Shown here one piece after another: positions 8,723 to 17,424 of a stretch of DNA of 64,000 bases. Made by a program: the position numbers and the translations under genes. Positions within the stretch are counted from its first letter, which is position 1. Every line of letters starts with the position of its first letter. Under the pieces are notes generated by a model, which had not been told where the DNA came from, ran no database searches, and saw nothing but the letters and a program-made list of their open reading frames with translations. Source of the stretch: Vreelandella massiliensis (GTDB lineage Bacteria; Pseudomonadota; Gammaproteobacteria; Pseudomonadales; Halomonadaceae); NCBI RefSeq assembly GCF_900155385.1, contig NZ_LT699745.1:481713-545712 (forward strand), in the 5' to 3' direction.

Positions 8723-8978
8723 ATTCCCAGGTCGTCACCTTCCTGGTTTCTGCTTCTAAGACGACTGCCCGAGGGAATGGCTTGGTTATCGCCGCAAAAG
8801 TCCCACAGTGGGGATTTTTACGGTGGCGAGCCAACTCATATCCCCCAGGTCTCACATCGTCTCCACAGACGTATCTTCCCGAGTGCCCCTCGGTAGGCCG
8901 TGTCGGCATGGGTAGTATAGCACTGCACAAACCGTCAGCAATGGCATCCGGTGGATGCCGCGCTATCCATCCGCTCAC
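8685..8978 (-). pseudogene. 3' fragment of a tnpB-like transposon gene
   Basis: An open frame of 97 codons on the minus strand ends in EAETRKVTTWESPSFSS, a tail typical of the last residues of tnpB genes, directly before the right-end hairpin. The RuvC-like core and the zinc finger are missing, so this is only the last part of the gene and must be inactive. No left end and no transposase tnpA are seen. The stretch 8979-9032 up to the ATPase gene holds nothing I recognise. In intact elements this same tail region is transcribed into the guide (omega) RNA. Confidence 0.5.
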
Positions 8979-9032
8979 TAAAAGTAAGCGGTTTTCCGCG
9001 CTGATTGATAACCAAATGCGGCTATTTCAATG

Positions 9033-10343
9033 TCACATACCTAGATCCTGGGCCTGATCAGTCAAGGCCTGTAGCGCAGCTTCGCTGGAAATAGCTTGGC
9101 CTGGCTCCTCTCCCCACAGCATACCGATAGGAACGGCGAAGCAGCCCGGCACTTGCAGTTTGAGGCAGTGGCGGCCGGTGTAGATTAACATTCCCCCACG
9201 GAAGCTTTTGCCGGCCTGATCGGCGAGCCGAGCGAGCCCGGCGGCGTCCTTGGCTTGAATGCTGGCGGCACGCTTGACCTCCACGCCCCAGAGTTCTTGG
9301 CCACGCTCAATAACGAGATCAACTTCTACCTGATCCTTGTCTCGATAATGTGAGAACCGCAATTCCGGGTCGAGCCAGGAGGCCTGAGCGACCAGCTGCT
9401 CGACCACATGACTCTCCAGCAAAGCACCGAAGCGTTCTGCCTCTGCCAGCCACTGATTCGGTCCCAGGCGTCCCAGTGCTGCGGCAAGACCGGTATCTAC
9501 CAGGTGCAACTTGGGGCTTTTGATCAGCCGCTTGGCCTGGTTGCGATGCCAGGCAGGGAGCTGATGAACCAGAAATAGACGCTCCAGGATACCGAGGTAC
9601 TTGGCAACCGTGCTGCGCTCCATTCCTAGCTCCTTGCTCAGATTACTGATGTTGAGCAGGCTCGCGGTGCGGTAAGCGAGCACCTCCATTAGGCGCAGCA
9701 TCCCGTCCTCGTCCTGTATAGCAGCGATATCTCGCACGTCACGCTGTACGATGGCATTGAGGTACTGCCGATACCACTGACGTGCCCGATGGGGCAGCCG
9801 ACGGTTGGGTTCAGGATAGCCACCCTGACATAGCACCTCTGCCGTGGGGGAAAGTGGAACACTATCCGTCACCACCCTCGTCGTCATTTGCCCATCCATC
9901 AGCGTGGCCAGCAAGGTAGACGTACTCACCCGTTTTTCCTGTTCTGTCAGCGGATGCAGGTAGATAACTTCCATGCGACCAGCGAGGGAGTCCTGCGCCT
10001 TAGGCAGCAACAGCAAGTTGGCAGAGCCTGTCAGCAAAAAACGGCCCGGCCGACGATCACGGTCTACTACCGATTTGATCGCCAATAGTAGCTCTGGTGC
10101 CCGCTGTACCTCATCTAGAGTGACCCGTTCGGGGAGATTCTCGACAAAGCCGATTGGATCCTGCTGCGCCGCTTCAAGTAGCGTCGAATCATCCAGGTTA
10201 AGATAAGTGCGCTCGGGGTCGACACGCTGAGCAAGCGTCGTCTTGCCCACCTGACGAGGACCCAGAAGACAGACCACCGGTGTATCAGTGAGGGAGTCAA
10301 GCACTCGATCTCGAATCAACCGGGGAAGATAAGGGGTTACCAT
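9033..10343 (-). CDS. AAA ATPase with DUF4143 domain
   Basis: This protein of 436 residues has an N-terminal AAA_14-type ATPase and a C-terminal DUF4143 region. Walker A is GPRQVGKTTLA (about residues 28-38), Walker B LDEVQ (about 98) and a sensor motif in LLTGSANLLLL. The C-terminal half includes SKELGMERSTVAKYLGIL, a helix-turn-helix-like stretch, and a restriction-endonuclease-like fold motif in EVDLVIERGQELWGVEVKR, where D and ExK are seen. The family is widespread in accessory regions and its role is not established. Start ATG 10343; AAAGAGGTGCG lies upstream. It stands alone between a tnpB scrap and the tRNA-Arg gene. Confidence 0.85.
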   Translation of the reverse strand: MVTPYLPRLIRDRVLDSLTDTPVVCLLGPRQVGKTTLAQRVDPERTYLNLDDSTLLEAAQQDPIGFVENLPERVTLDEVQRAPELLLAIKSVVDRDRRPGRFLLTGSANLLLLPKAQDSLAGRMEVIYLHPLTEQEKRVSTSTLLATLMDGQMTTRVVTDSVPLSPTAEVLCQGGYPEPNRRLPHRARQWYRQYLNAIVQRDVRDIAAIQDEDGMLRLMEVLAYRTASLLNISNLSKELGMERSTVAKYLGILERLFLVHQLPAWHRNQAKRLIKSPKLHLVDTGLAAALGRLGPNQWLAEAERFGALLESHVVEQLVAQASWLDPELRFSHYRDKDQVEVDLVIERGQELWGVEVKRAASIQAKDAAGLARLADQAGKSFRGGMLIYTGRHCLKLQVPGCFAVPIGMLWGEEPGQAISSEAALQALTDQAQDLGM

Positions 10344-10744
10344 ACCGCACCTCTTTTAGCGTCCATTTGCTGGGTATTTTATCGTCTATTTGATGACTAC
10401 ACCCTCGTCTAATTGTATTATTAAATGCCGTCCAGCTGTGAGTCTGCGAGCATAGTAACCTTTTGGTTTCCACGCCAAGCAACCCTTTCGTTACCCTCAA
10501 AGACGCTTGTCACGCGCTGGAGCAAGACATGACAGGGATCCGGAACCTCTTCATCTATCAACTTGCCCGCTTGTAGCAGCAGCTTCTGATCGGCTCGGAA
10601 CGGTATCGCGATGGTGGGAACTGAGAGCCATTACGTGTGACCACGACTGTGACCACAAAATGCCGAATGTCATGGCTAACAAAGCGCATTAAGAAGAGGG
10701 TCGAGACATTGTGGCCACGATTTGGTCACAGAATGGTCACAGGC
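10344..10744. other. Gene-free stretch with a cluster of TGTGACCA repeats
   Basis: No gene is seen in these 401 bases. From 10636 to 10741 there are two direct copies of TGTGACCAC (10636-10644, 10648-10656), one TGTGGCCAC (10710-10718) and two inverted copies TGGTCACA (10723-10730, 10734-10741), with spacings of about 11 to 12 bases. They lie just outside the 3' end of the tRNA gene, where arm sites of an integrase could be. Confidence 0.45.
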
Positions 10745-10779
10745 AAAAAATAAGGGCCTACGCGTTAACGTAAGCCCTT
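10745..10779 (-). terminator. Terminator after tRNA-Arg
   Basis: On the minus strand AAGGGCTTACG pairs with CGTAGGCCCTT and is followed by ATTTTTTG. It sits 9 bases after the CCA end of the tRNA gene. Confidence 0.75.
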
Positions 10780-10787
10780 GAAATCAT

Positions 10788-10864
10788 TGGCGCGCCCGGC
10801 AGGATTTGAACCTGCGACCCTCGGCTTCGGAGGCCGATACTCTATCCAACTGAGCTACGGGCGC
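10788..10864 (-). tRNA. tRNA-Arg (anticodon CCG)
   Basis: A 77-base cloverleaf reads on the minus strand. Acceptor GCGCCCG pairs with CGGGCGC, the discriminator is G and CCA is encoded. The anticodon arm is TCGGC-CTCCGAA-GCCGA with anticodon CCG, which reads codon CGG. The T arm is GCAGG-TTCGAAT-CCTGC. The 3' end faces the accessory region at 1-10.7 kb, the orientation expected if that region entered at this tRNA gene. Confidence 0.95.
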
Positions 10865-11058
10865 TTAGTGGTTGCGTATCGTAACCGGGCAGGCCGCTTA
10901 TGTCTAGGCGAGCGGAGGCGTAGGCGCTAAGGGAATTGATCAGCGTGCTGCTGGTTTATGTGCCAATTCTCGCCGGCTGGTCGGGTGCGTGAGCACGAGT
11001 GGAATAACGTACCTCGGTAAAAAGGAGACAAAAAAATGTCACCACGACATAACCTAGG

Positions 11059-11086
11059 TTAACGCATTCTCCCGACGACCTATGCA
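11059..11086 (+). promoter_or_regulatory. Candidate promoter of the structured RNA
   Basis: TTAACG (11059-11064) and TATGCA (11081-11086) are spaced by 16 bases, each 4 of 6 to consensus. Transcription would start near 11093, exactly where the long stem begins. Confidence 0.4.
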
Positions 11087-11092
11087 CAGTAA

Positions 11093-11226
11093 GGGTGTGG
11101 CGGCCAAGGAAAGCCCTTGAGGTCTGAAAGGAAGCGCTCCGAGACACAGGGAGAGAGGAAAAAGGCCTGCCACACCGCTTTGCCGTTGCCCTGACTGTTC
11201 CCACTACCCGGTCAGGGCATTTTTTT
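11093..11226 (+). ncRNA. Structured small RNA candidate with SRP-like tip
   Basis: GGTGTGGC (11094-11101) pairs with GCCACACC (11169-11176), and GGCC (11102-11105) with GGCC (11164-11167) across a one-base bulge, giving a 12-bp closing stem of an 83-base rod. The apex reads GAGGTCTGAAAGGAAGCG: a GAAA tetraloop closed by TCT/GGA with AGG and AGCG in the next internal loop, close to the tip of bacterial 4.5S (SRP) RNA, where the sequence is CAGGTCCGGAAGGAAGCA. The match is not full, and four GGA motifs would also suit a CsrA/RsmA-binding RNA. A promoter candidate precedes it and a clear terminator (11188-11226) follows. No reading frame with a ribosome site explains the stretch; 10865-11058 shows nothing else. 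Confidence 0.5.
11188..11226 (+). terminator. Rho-independent terminator of the structured RNA
   Basis: GCCCTGAC (11188-11195) pairs with GTCAGGGC (11211-11218) and is followed by AT and a run of T on the plus strand (ATTTTTTTA). The stem also separates the RNA from the convergent gene ending at 11229. Confidence 0.85.
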
Positions 11227-11228
11227 AT

Positions 11229-13952
11229 TCAGCCTTTAGCCAGCGCGGCGACCTCATCGTGAACGCGTTCGACTATCGCTTGCTCGTCCTCCGCAAAGCG
11301 CTCAGGGTCGATCGGCTTGCCAATCACCACCCTGACGCGCTTACGCTTCGGCAGCCATTTCCCCGGTGGCAAGGCCTCCCAGGTGCCTTCAATCCAGACG
11401 GGCACCACCGGCACTGGCTTGGCGCGCAGCACTAGCCCCAGACCCGGTTTGAAGCGTTGCAAGCGGCCATCGAGGGAGCGCTGCCCCTCGGGAAACCAAA
11501 CCAGGCTGTGGCCACGCTCCAGGCAGCTTACCGCCAGTGCCAGGCTGCTGCGGGGCGCCGCCCCAGGGTCGATCGGCAATATCCGCGCGCAGCGACTTAG
11601 CCAGTGCGTTACACGCCCGGAAAACAGCATGCCGGTCCAGCCCGCCCAGTAGAGCGACTCCAGCTGGTCGCGGTCGAGTATTCGCGTGAGCACCAGCGGG
11701 TCGAGCACGCTTAAATGGCGCGGCGCGAGCAGATACGGGCCTTCGGTGGGTAAACGGCCCTCCACTTTTAGGTCCGCGAAGAGATAAGCGGCCCCCCGCG
11801 TCACGCCCAGTAGCCCCACGCCCACGGCCCGCTGCAAGGCGCTGCGCGGCGACAGCGTCGCTTTTTGGTCGTCATCGAGCATGTTGTCGGGTTGCTCAAG
11901 CGCGGTCAGCAAGTCTTCTCCCGCGTCCTCGGCGCCGGCGGCCCCCGCCGCCTCGTTGAGCAGGTCGCGCACGCTCTGAACCCGGGAAATGGCGGCATCG
12001 TCCAGCTCAATCCCGGCACGCTCGCGCAGCGCTAGGGTCAAATCGACCCAGCTGAGCGAATCGATGCCCAAATCCCGTGCCAGGCTGCTGTCGGGGGTGA
12101 GGCGAATGTCGTTGAACCGCTTGGCCAGATAGTGCCAGGTCTGCTCCGCCGCCGGGTCGGAGAGGAGTTGCTGATCCTCCGGCGCCATGGCTTCCGGGGA
12201 GATCGGCTCGGGCGCCGCCTGAGACGTCTCATCAACGTCGCCCAGGCTGTCGAATAGTTCTCTCACTTTATGCCGGCGCAGCTTACCCAAGCGGGTGCGG
12301 GGCAGCGGGTCGAGGGTGATTCTAAGCTCCCCCGGCCGGTGGTGGCTGGGAAGCTCGCGGGCCGCGTCGCTCACGGCGTCCTCCACGGCGCGGCGGCGCT
12401 CTTCCCCACTGGCCTCATCCAGTAGGCCAGGTTCCGGCACCACTACCGCCGCCAGGCGATCTTTGTACTCAAGAATACCGGCTTCGCGGATCTTATCGGA
12501 AGCCGCCAGCGCCTTCTCGACGCGCTCGGGGTCCACGTTCTCGCCGCCGGAAAGCACGATCATCGCCGACTTGCGGCCCGCTAGGTAGAGATAGCCGTCC
12601 TCGTCCAGCCAGCCGACATCGCCGGTGTGAAACCAGCCGTCTTCATCGAGATCTTCCCGGGTCTTCTCCGGTAGGTTCCAGTAACCACTGAAGACGTTGG
12701 GACCACGCGCCAATATCTCACCCTGCTTTGTTTCGCCCTTATGTGTTTCGCCTTCCTGAGCAGGCTTTTCGCTTTCGGCGATGCGCAGCTCAACGCCGGG
12801 CAGCGCCGCACCGGCGCTTTTAAGGCGCACGCGCTCGGGCGGGTTCATGGTCAGAATCGGCGAGGTTTCGCTGAGTCCGTAGCCGGTGGCCACTTCCCAG
12901 CCCAACCCTTGTAGTTTGGCGCCCAGTTCAGGGTCGAGCGCGGCGCCCCCCGCCACCATCAGGCGCAGCCGCGGGGCCATACGTTGGTGCAGCGTGCCGA
13001 ACAGGCGTTTGCCCAACCGCCAGCCAAAGCGCCGGCGGGCGATCATCGATATCTGGAGCAACCCAGAAAACAGCGCCGCCGCTAGCTTACCGCGCCCGGC
13101 CACGCGCTCGTGCAGCGCACTCCAGATCGCTTCGTAGAGCCGGGGCACCGCCTCTATCAAGGTGGCATCGCCCTCGCGTAGCGCCCGGATGATCTGCGGC
13201 CCGACCAAGGAGAAGGGAATGATGATCGGCGCGCCCAGGGTGAAGGGCACCAGAATCCCCACGGTAAAGGGGTAAACGTGGTGAAACGGCAAGGGCACCA
13301 GGACGCGATCGCGGCTGTCCGCCAGATCCTGACTGCACAGCGCCTTGACGTTGCTGGCGATGTTGTAATGGGTCAGCGGCACGCCCTTGGGCGGCCCAGT
13401 GGTGCCGGAGGTATAAAACAGCGCCGCAGTATCCTCGACGTGCGCGCGAATCGGTATCGGCTCGGCTTCCAGCAAGGTACGCCAAGGCTTGGGTTGGCAA
13501 GAACCGGCGTTGGGCTCGTCCTGCGTTTGACCGGACGCTTCTTCATTGGACGCTTCGCCGTCGAGCAGAAACAGCGTCACCGACGCTTCGATCTCGGCCA
13601 AACGCGAGCGCAGCGCGCCAGTGGTGATGGCGAAACGCGGCTCACCATCATCAAGGGCATGCTGCAAATCCTCGCCGGGCATCTGGGTATCCAGCGGCAC
13701 CACCACGCCGCCGGCATGCAGGATGCCCAGCGCCGAGATGATCCAGTCGACGCTGTTGGGGGCGAGGATCACCACCCGGTCGCCGCGCTCAAGCCCTTGC
13801 TGCTCAAGCCCGCCGGCGAGACGCGCGCTGCGGTCGAGCACCTCCTGGCGGCGCGTGGTCGCGAGCGACTCTCGCCCTAGCTCAACGACGGCGGGGTGCT
13901 GTGCATCCACCTTCGCAGAGGCCAACATCTGATTGAGCGTGGTGACATCCAT
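11229..13952 (-). CDS. Acyl-AMP ligase / acyl carrier / acyltransferase fusion
   Basis: Three domains lie in one protein of 907 residues. Residues about 20-560 are an AMP-forming acyl ligase with YTSGTTGPPKG (about 182), YGLSETSP and WFHTGDVG. Residues about 600-670 form an acyl carrier domain; LGIDSLSW holds the Ser (about 630) that would carry phosphopantetheine. Residues about 700-907 are a PlsC-type acyltransferase with RHLSVLD (H-x4-D, about 745) and FPEGQRS. The likely reaction is activation of a fatty acid, loading on its own carrier and transfer to a lipid acceptor such as a lysophospholipid; this is inferred from domain order, and it resembles Aas in idea. A linker rich in Glu and Gly breaks the ligase near 400. 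It stands alone; no second gene of the pathway is next to it. Confidence 0.85.
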   Translation of the reverse strand: MDVTTLNQMLASAKVDAQHPAVVELGRESLATTRRQEVLDRSARLAGGLEQQGLERGDRVVILAPNSVDWIISALGILHAGGVVVPLDTQMPGEDLQHALDDGEPRFAITTGALRSRLAEIEASVTLFLLDGEASNEEASGQTQDEPNAGSCQPKPWRTLLEAEPIPIRAHVEDTAALFYTSGTTGPPKGVPLTHYNIASNVKALCSQDLADSRDRVLVPLPFHHVYPFTVGILVPFTLGAPIIIPFSLVGPQIIRALREGDATLIEAVPRLYEAIWSALHERVAGRGKLAAALFSGLLQISMIARRRFGWRLGKRLFGTLHQRMAPRLRLMVAGGAALDPELGAKLQGLGWEVATGYGLSETSPILTMNPPERVRLKSAGAALPGVELRIAESEKPAQEGETHKGETKQGEILARGPNVFSGYWNLPEKTREDLDEDGWFHTGDVGWLDEDGYLYLAGRKSAMIVLSGGENVDPERVEKALAASDKIREAGILEYKDRLAAVVVPEPGLLDEASGEERRRAVEDAVSDAARELPSHHRPGELRITLDPLPRTRLGKLRRHKVRELFDSLGDVDETSQAAPEPISPEAMAPEDQQLLSDPAAEQTWHYLAKRFNDIRLTPDSSLARDLGIDSLSWVDLTLALRERAGIELDDAAISRVQSVRDLLNEAAGAAGAEDAGEDLLTALEQPDNMLDDDQKATLSPRSALQRAVGVGLLGVTRGAAYLFADLKVEGRLPTEGPYLLAPRHLSVLDPLVLTRILDRDQLESLYWAGWTGMLFSGRVTHWLSRCARILPIDPGAAPRSSLALAVSCLERGHSLVWFPEGQRSLDGRLQRFKPGLGLVLRAKPVPVVPVWIEGTWEALPPGKWLPKRKRVRVVIGKPIDPERFAEDEQAIVERVHDEVAALAKG

Positions 13953-14053
13953 GGACTCGGCAACTCCTCGCGTTTAAGGATGGCGACGTTGCCTTAACCC
14001 TAGTCAAGCCTCGCCGCTACCGCCAAGAGGCGAGGGCGTAATTGCCCCAACAG

Positions 14054-15424
14054 CTACTGCACGACGACGCAGTTTCGCCCGTTGTGCTTGGCCTGGTAGA
14101 GCGCTTGATCGGCGCGCTGCAGCGAGCGCTGATAGTCGGGATGGCCATCGTGCAGGGTAACGCCGACGCTGATGGTGACATTGAGCAGGGTATCGCCCGC
14201 GACCAGCATTGGCTCGTGGGCGATTGTGCGGCGCAGCCGTTCGGCGAACAGGCGGCTGCCTTCGGGGTCGGTATCGACCAGCACGAGCAAGAACTCCTCG
14301 CCGCCCATGCGGAACACGTAGTCGCCGCCGCGGGTGGCGGCATCCAGAAGGCTGGCCACCTGCTGCAGGACGCTGTCGCCGGCATCGTGGCCATGGTTGT
14401 CGTTGAAGGCTTTGAAGTGATCGATATCCACCATCAAGAGCGCGAAACGCTTATTGGCGCGGCGGCCCATTTCGATTTCGCGATTCAGCACCACGGGCAG
14501 AAACTTGCGGTTCAGCAGGCTCGTCAAGCTATCGCGCCCGGCCTCTAGGCCGCTGGCGCGCTCAAGCATATTATCCAGCAGCAGCAAAATGGAGCGCGTG
14601 GCATCGCGAATATCGCTCAGCGCTTTCAGCCGTGATGCTGACTCCGCGCTGTGAAGCTTATCCAGCCACTGGTTATCTATCTGTTCAATACGCTGATTGA
14701 TGGTGGTGATTTCCGGTGCGCCTTCAAAGGCGTGGCAGGCTTTGTGCAAATACCACAGGCCAAACTCCGAACTCGCCAGGGGTGGCAGTGAATCGGCGCT
14801 TTGCTGCGCCGCCACCGCGTACATTAGCGTGTTTTCCCAGTTCAGTAGCGCCGAGCGCTGGCGTTCGCGCTCATCCCCCACGCTCTGGGTCAAGGAGAAC
14901 AGCCGGTACGCTTCCTCAGTGCGGGCATTGCGGTCGTTGGCGACCGAGTAGGCGTGGCTCATGATCTCCATGGCCATGTCGATATGGTCGGAGACATACA
15001 CGGACGCATCGCCGCGCATGGCGGCGTCCATGTCGCGATTGATCTGGCGGTAGAAGGCGAGTTTAAGCTGGCGGGCGCCGTTGAGCACCAGGTTCACGGG
15101 GATATCGATCCGCGCGTGCACCTGGCCGATTTTTTCTTGCTGCTCGACCAGGGCTTCAAAATCATCGTGCTCAACGCTGAACATCGCGCCGAGCCAGCGC
15201 TGCATCGAGGGATTGAGGCGCTGTTTCACCTGGTCGTTGGAGAGAAAGAGCGAGGCGGTGGTGTCGTCCAGCATCACCTGGTAGAAGTGGGTGGCAAAAG
15301 ACTCCTGGTGGGTCTCCACCAGCGCCGCAACCGCTTGGCGCGCAGGCGTAGACGTGCGCTGCAAAAGCGTCTGCCACTCGTCGCCAAGCTGTTGTCTATC
15401 TTTGTAGCGCATCGCGCACCCCAT
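14054..15424 (-). CDS. dosC: Globin-coupled diguanylate cyclase
   Basis: This enzyme would make cyclic di-GMP in response to oxygen bound at a haem. Residues about 10-160 are a globin sensor; KIGQVHARIDIPVNLVLNG holds the expected proximal His. A middle helical region follows, and residues about 285-456 are a GGDEF domain with FRMGGEEFLLVLVDTD as active site. RGGD five residues before GGEEF is an inhibitory I-site, so product feedback is likely. The layout equals E. coli DosC (YddV); the symbol is by domain layout only. ATG 15424 and ATG 15412 are both possible starts. A chemoreceptor is next upstream in the same direction, 89 bases away. Confidence 0.9.
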   Translation of the reverse strand: MGCAMRYKDRQQLGDEWQTLLQRTSTPARQAVAALVETHQESFATHFYQVMLDDTTASLFLSNDQVKQRLNPSMQRWLGAMFSVEHDDFEALVEQQEKIGQVHARIDIPVNLVLNGARQLKLAFYRQINRDMDAAMRGDASVYVSDHIDMAMEIMSHAYSVANDRNARTEEAYRLFSLTQSVGDERERQRSALLNWENTLMYAVAAQQSADSLPPLASSEFGLWYLHKACHAFEGAPEITTINQRIEQIDNQWLDKLHSAESASRLKALSDIRDATRSILLLLDNMLERASGLEAGRDSLTSLLNRKFLPVVLNREIEMGRRANKRFALLMVDIDHFKAFNDNHGHDAGDSVLQQVASLLDAATRGGDYVFRMGGEEFLLVLVDTDPEGSRLFAERLRRTIAHEPMLVAGDTLLNVTISVGVTLHDGHPDYQRSLQRADQALYQAKHNGRNCVVVQ

Positions 15425-15513
15425 CTCGTGTTTCGGTCAAAGACGTAATTCTACACCGAAATATACGCACTTACTGCGGGCGAGATAGGGTGCGTTTCGC
15501 TAAGGCGGGGCGA

Positions 15514-17235
15514 TTAAAACGTCTCCCACTCGTCCTCTTGGCGGTGGCGACGCGCCGGGGCAGAGAGCGCGGGCTGTGAACCGGACATCTCATCGCCTTG
15601 ATCGTCTTCACCCAGAACGAAGGCGTTAAGCAGTACGTTTAAGTGTTCGGCATGGCGTCGCATGTCAGCGGCGGCGGTGGTGGACTCTTGTACCATGGCA
15701 GCGTTTTGCTGGGTCATGGTATCCATTTCGGCCACGGCGGTGTTGATCTGGCCGATGCCGCTGCTCTGCTCTTTGGCGCCGGCGCTGATTTCGCCGATCA
15801 CATCGGTGACTTTCGCCACGCTTTCGACGATCTCACGCATGGTGGCACCGGCGTTGCGCACGAGATCGGCGCCGGTGTGGGTGTACTGCACCGAGGTATC
15901 GATTAGGGTGCGGATCTCTTTCGAGGCCTCGCTTGAGCGGTTGGCCAGGGTGCGCACTTCCTGGGCGACCACGGCAAAGCCACGGCCGTGCTCCCCGGCC
16001 CGCGCCGCCTCTACCGAGGCATTGAGCGCCAGGATGTTGGTCTGGAAGGCGATCGCATCGATCATGGTGACGATTTCGCTGATACGCGTCGCGGAGTCGT
16101 TGATGTCCTGCATGGTGCTCTCGACCTGCCCCATGGCGTCTTCACCGCGGTGGGCCACTTCGGCGGTGGATTGCACCAGTTGATTGGCTTGCTGGGCGTT
16201 ATCCGCGCTATGGGTCACCGTGGAGGTGATCTCCTCCATGGAGGCCGAGGTTTCTTGCAGGTTGGCCGCCGACTGCTCGGTGCGGGTGGCGAGTTCATCG
16301 CTGCTGTGGGCGATCTCACCGGCGGCGTGATGCACGCTAATAGAGCTACGGCGCACATCGCGCAGCGTCTCCTGCATACGCGCGACGAAGGCGTTGAACT
16401 GCGTGGCCAGGTTGCCGATTTCATCGTGGCTCTCCACCGTTAAACGGCGGGTCAGGTCGCCTTTGCCTTGGGCGATATCGTGCATCGCCGCGGCGGTGCG
16501 CTTAATCGGCTGAATGGTGCGGCGGACCAGCAAATAGGCCACTACCGCCACGCCGGCGAAAAGCGCAAGTCCTATCAGCACACTGGCGATAATGGTGGTG
16601 CGCAAATCGGCCATCGCGTCCGCTTTAAGCGCCGCCATGGTGTCGTCTACATCGGTGACGTAGACGCCCGCACCGAGCATCCAGCCCCACTTATCCAGGC
16701 CATCCACGTAGGAGTGCTTGGGCTGCGGCTCATCGGTACCCGGGTACTCCCAGGGGTATTCGTAGTAACCGCCGCCCTCTTTGGCGATTTTGATCAAGTC
16801 GCGCACCAAGTAGTCGCCGTCTGGGGTCTGCACGTTGCGCATATCGGTGCCCTCGCGCTCGGTGGCGTGGGGCAGCACCACGTTGGTGCCATCGTACTGA
16901 TAGACAAAAATGTAGTTATCGCCCTCAAAGCGGATTGAGCGCAGAATTTCCGCCGCGCGACTTTTGGCCAGGCGATTGGTGGCGCTGGCGTCTGCATAAA
17001 TGGGAGCAATCGCCGTTTTCGCCGTTTGCACCACGTCGCGTACCGCTTTGCGCCGCTCATCGATCAGCTGCTCGCGCTGCGCGGCCAGGGAGTCCCGGGT
17101 ATCCTGCACGCGGCTGTAGCTGTCGTAGGCCACCAAGGCGGTCATCACCACGAGCAAGGGGAAAAGGACCAGAAAGAGCACTTTGGTCTGCAGGCTTATG
17201 GCCCGACGGGTGCGGGAAGAAGGGGTTGTCATCAT
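15514..17235 (-). CDS. Methyl-accepting chemotaxis protein (sCache)
   Basis: This is a transmembrane chemoreceptor of 573 residues. Membrane helix 1 is [18 protein letters not shown]; a periplasmic sCache_2 domain follows with [13 protein letters not shown] and [16 protein letters not shown], a type that often binds small organic acids. Helix 2 ([20 protein letters not shown]) leads to HAMP ([14 protein letters not shown]) and the signalling tip ([20 protein letters not shown]). The last residues are DEWETF, like the NWETF tail that tethers CheR and CheB in enteric receptors, so adaptation is likely methylation-based. The ligand cannot be read from sequence. Confidence 0.92.
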   Translation of the reverse strand: MMTTPSSRTRRAISLQTKVLFLVLFPLLVVMTALVAYDSYSRVQDTRDSLAAQREQLIDERRKAVRDVVQTAKTAIAPIYADASATNRLAKSRAAEILRSIRFEGDNYIFVYQYDGTNVVLPHATEREGTDMRNVQTPDGDYLVRDLIKIAKEGGGYYEYPWEYPGTDEPQPKHSYVDGLDKWGWMLGAGVYVTDVDDTMAALKADAMADLRTTIIASVLIGLALFAGVAVVAYLLVRRTIQPIKRTAAAMHDIAQGKGDLTRRLTVESHDEIGNLATQFNAFVARMQETLRDVRRSSISVHHAAGEIAHSSDELATRTEQSAANLQETSASMEEITSTVTHSADNAQQANQLVQSTAEVAHRGEDAMGQVESTMQDINDSATRISEIVTMIDAIAFQTNILALNASVEAARAGEHGRGFAVVAQEVRTLANRSSEASKEIRTLIDTSVQYTHTGADLVRNAGATMREIVESVAKVTDVIGEISAGAKEQSSGIGQINTAVAEMDTMTQQNAAMVQESTTAAADMRRHAEHLNVLLNAFVLGEDDQGDEMSGSQPALSAPARRHRQEDEWETF

Positions 17236-17363
17236 GAATACACTCTGGGAACTAGCAAAAGGAATGATTTTTAGCCCGCTTATTATCGACTAACGTCGCC
17301 CATAACTTGAGGGGAAACTGCGCTTTCACATATTTCTTTACCCTTTCCCCACACCGGTTACCT

Positions 17364-17401
17364 AAAAACACAGCCCGAGGCGTGAAAACGCGCTCGGGCT
17401 G
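17364..17401 (-). terminator. Terminator after the urease operon
   Basis: CAGCCCGAG (17371-17379) pairs with CTCGGGCTG (17393-17401). On the minus strand the stem is followed by TGTTTTTAGG, 23 bases beyond the stop of the truncated ureF. Confidence 0.75.
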
Positions 17402-17424
17402 CATCGGATACCGGCGTTAAGTGT

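Noticed and set aside
10788..10864. Duplicate of the tRNA 3' end as attachment site in the island
   Set aside because: I looked for a second copy of the T-arm and acceptor sequence in 1-10787 and did not see one; the other junction may lie left of the window.
11317..11652. Plus-strand open frames across the ligase fusion
   Set aside because: Antisense frames of a high-GC gene without ribosome sites or protein families; the same holds for the many long antisense frames over ureC, urtA, urtD, guaD, xdhB and serA.
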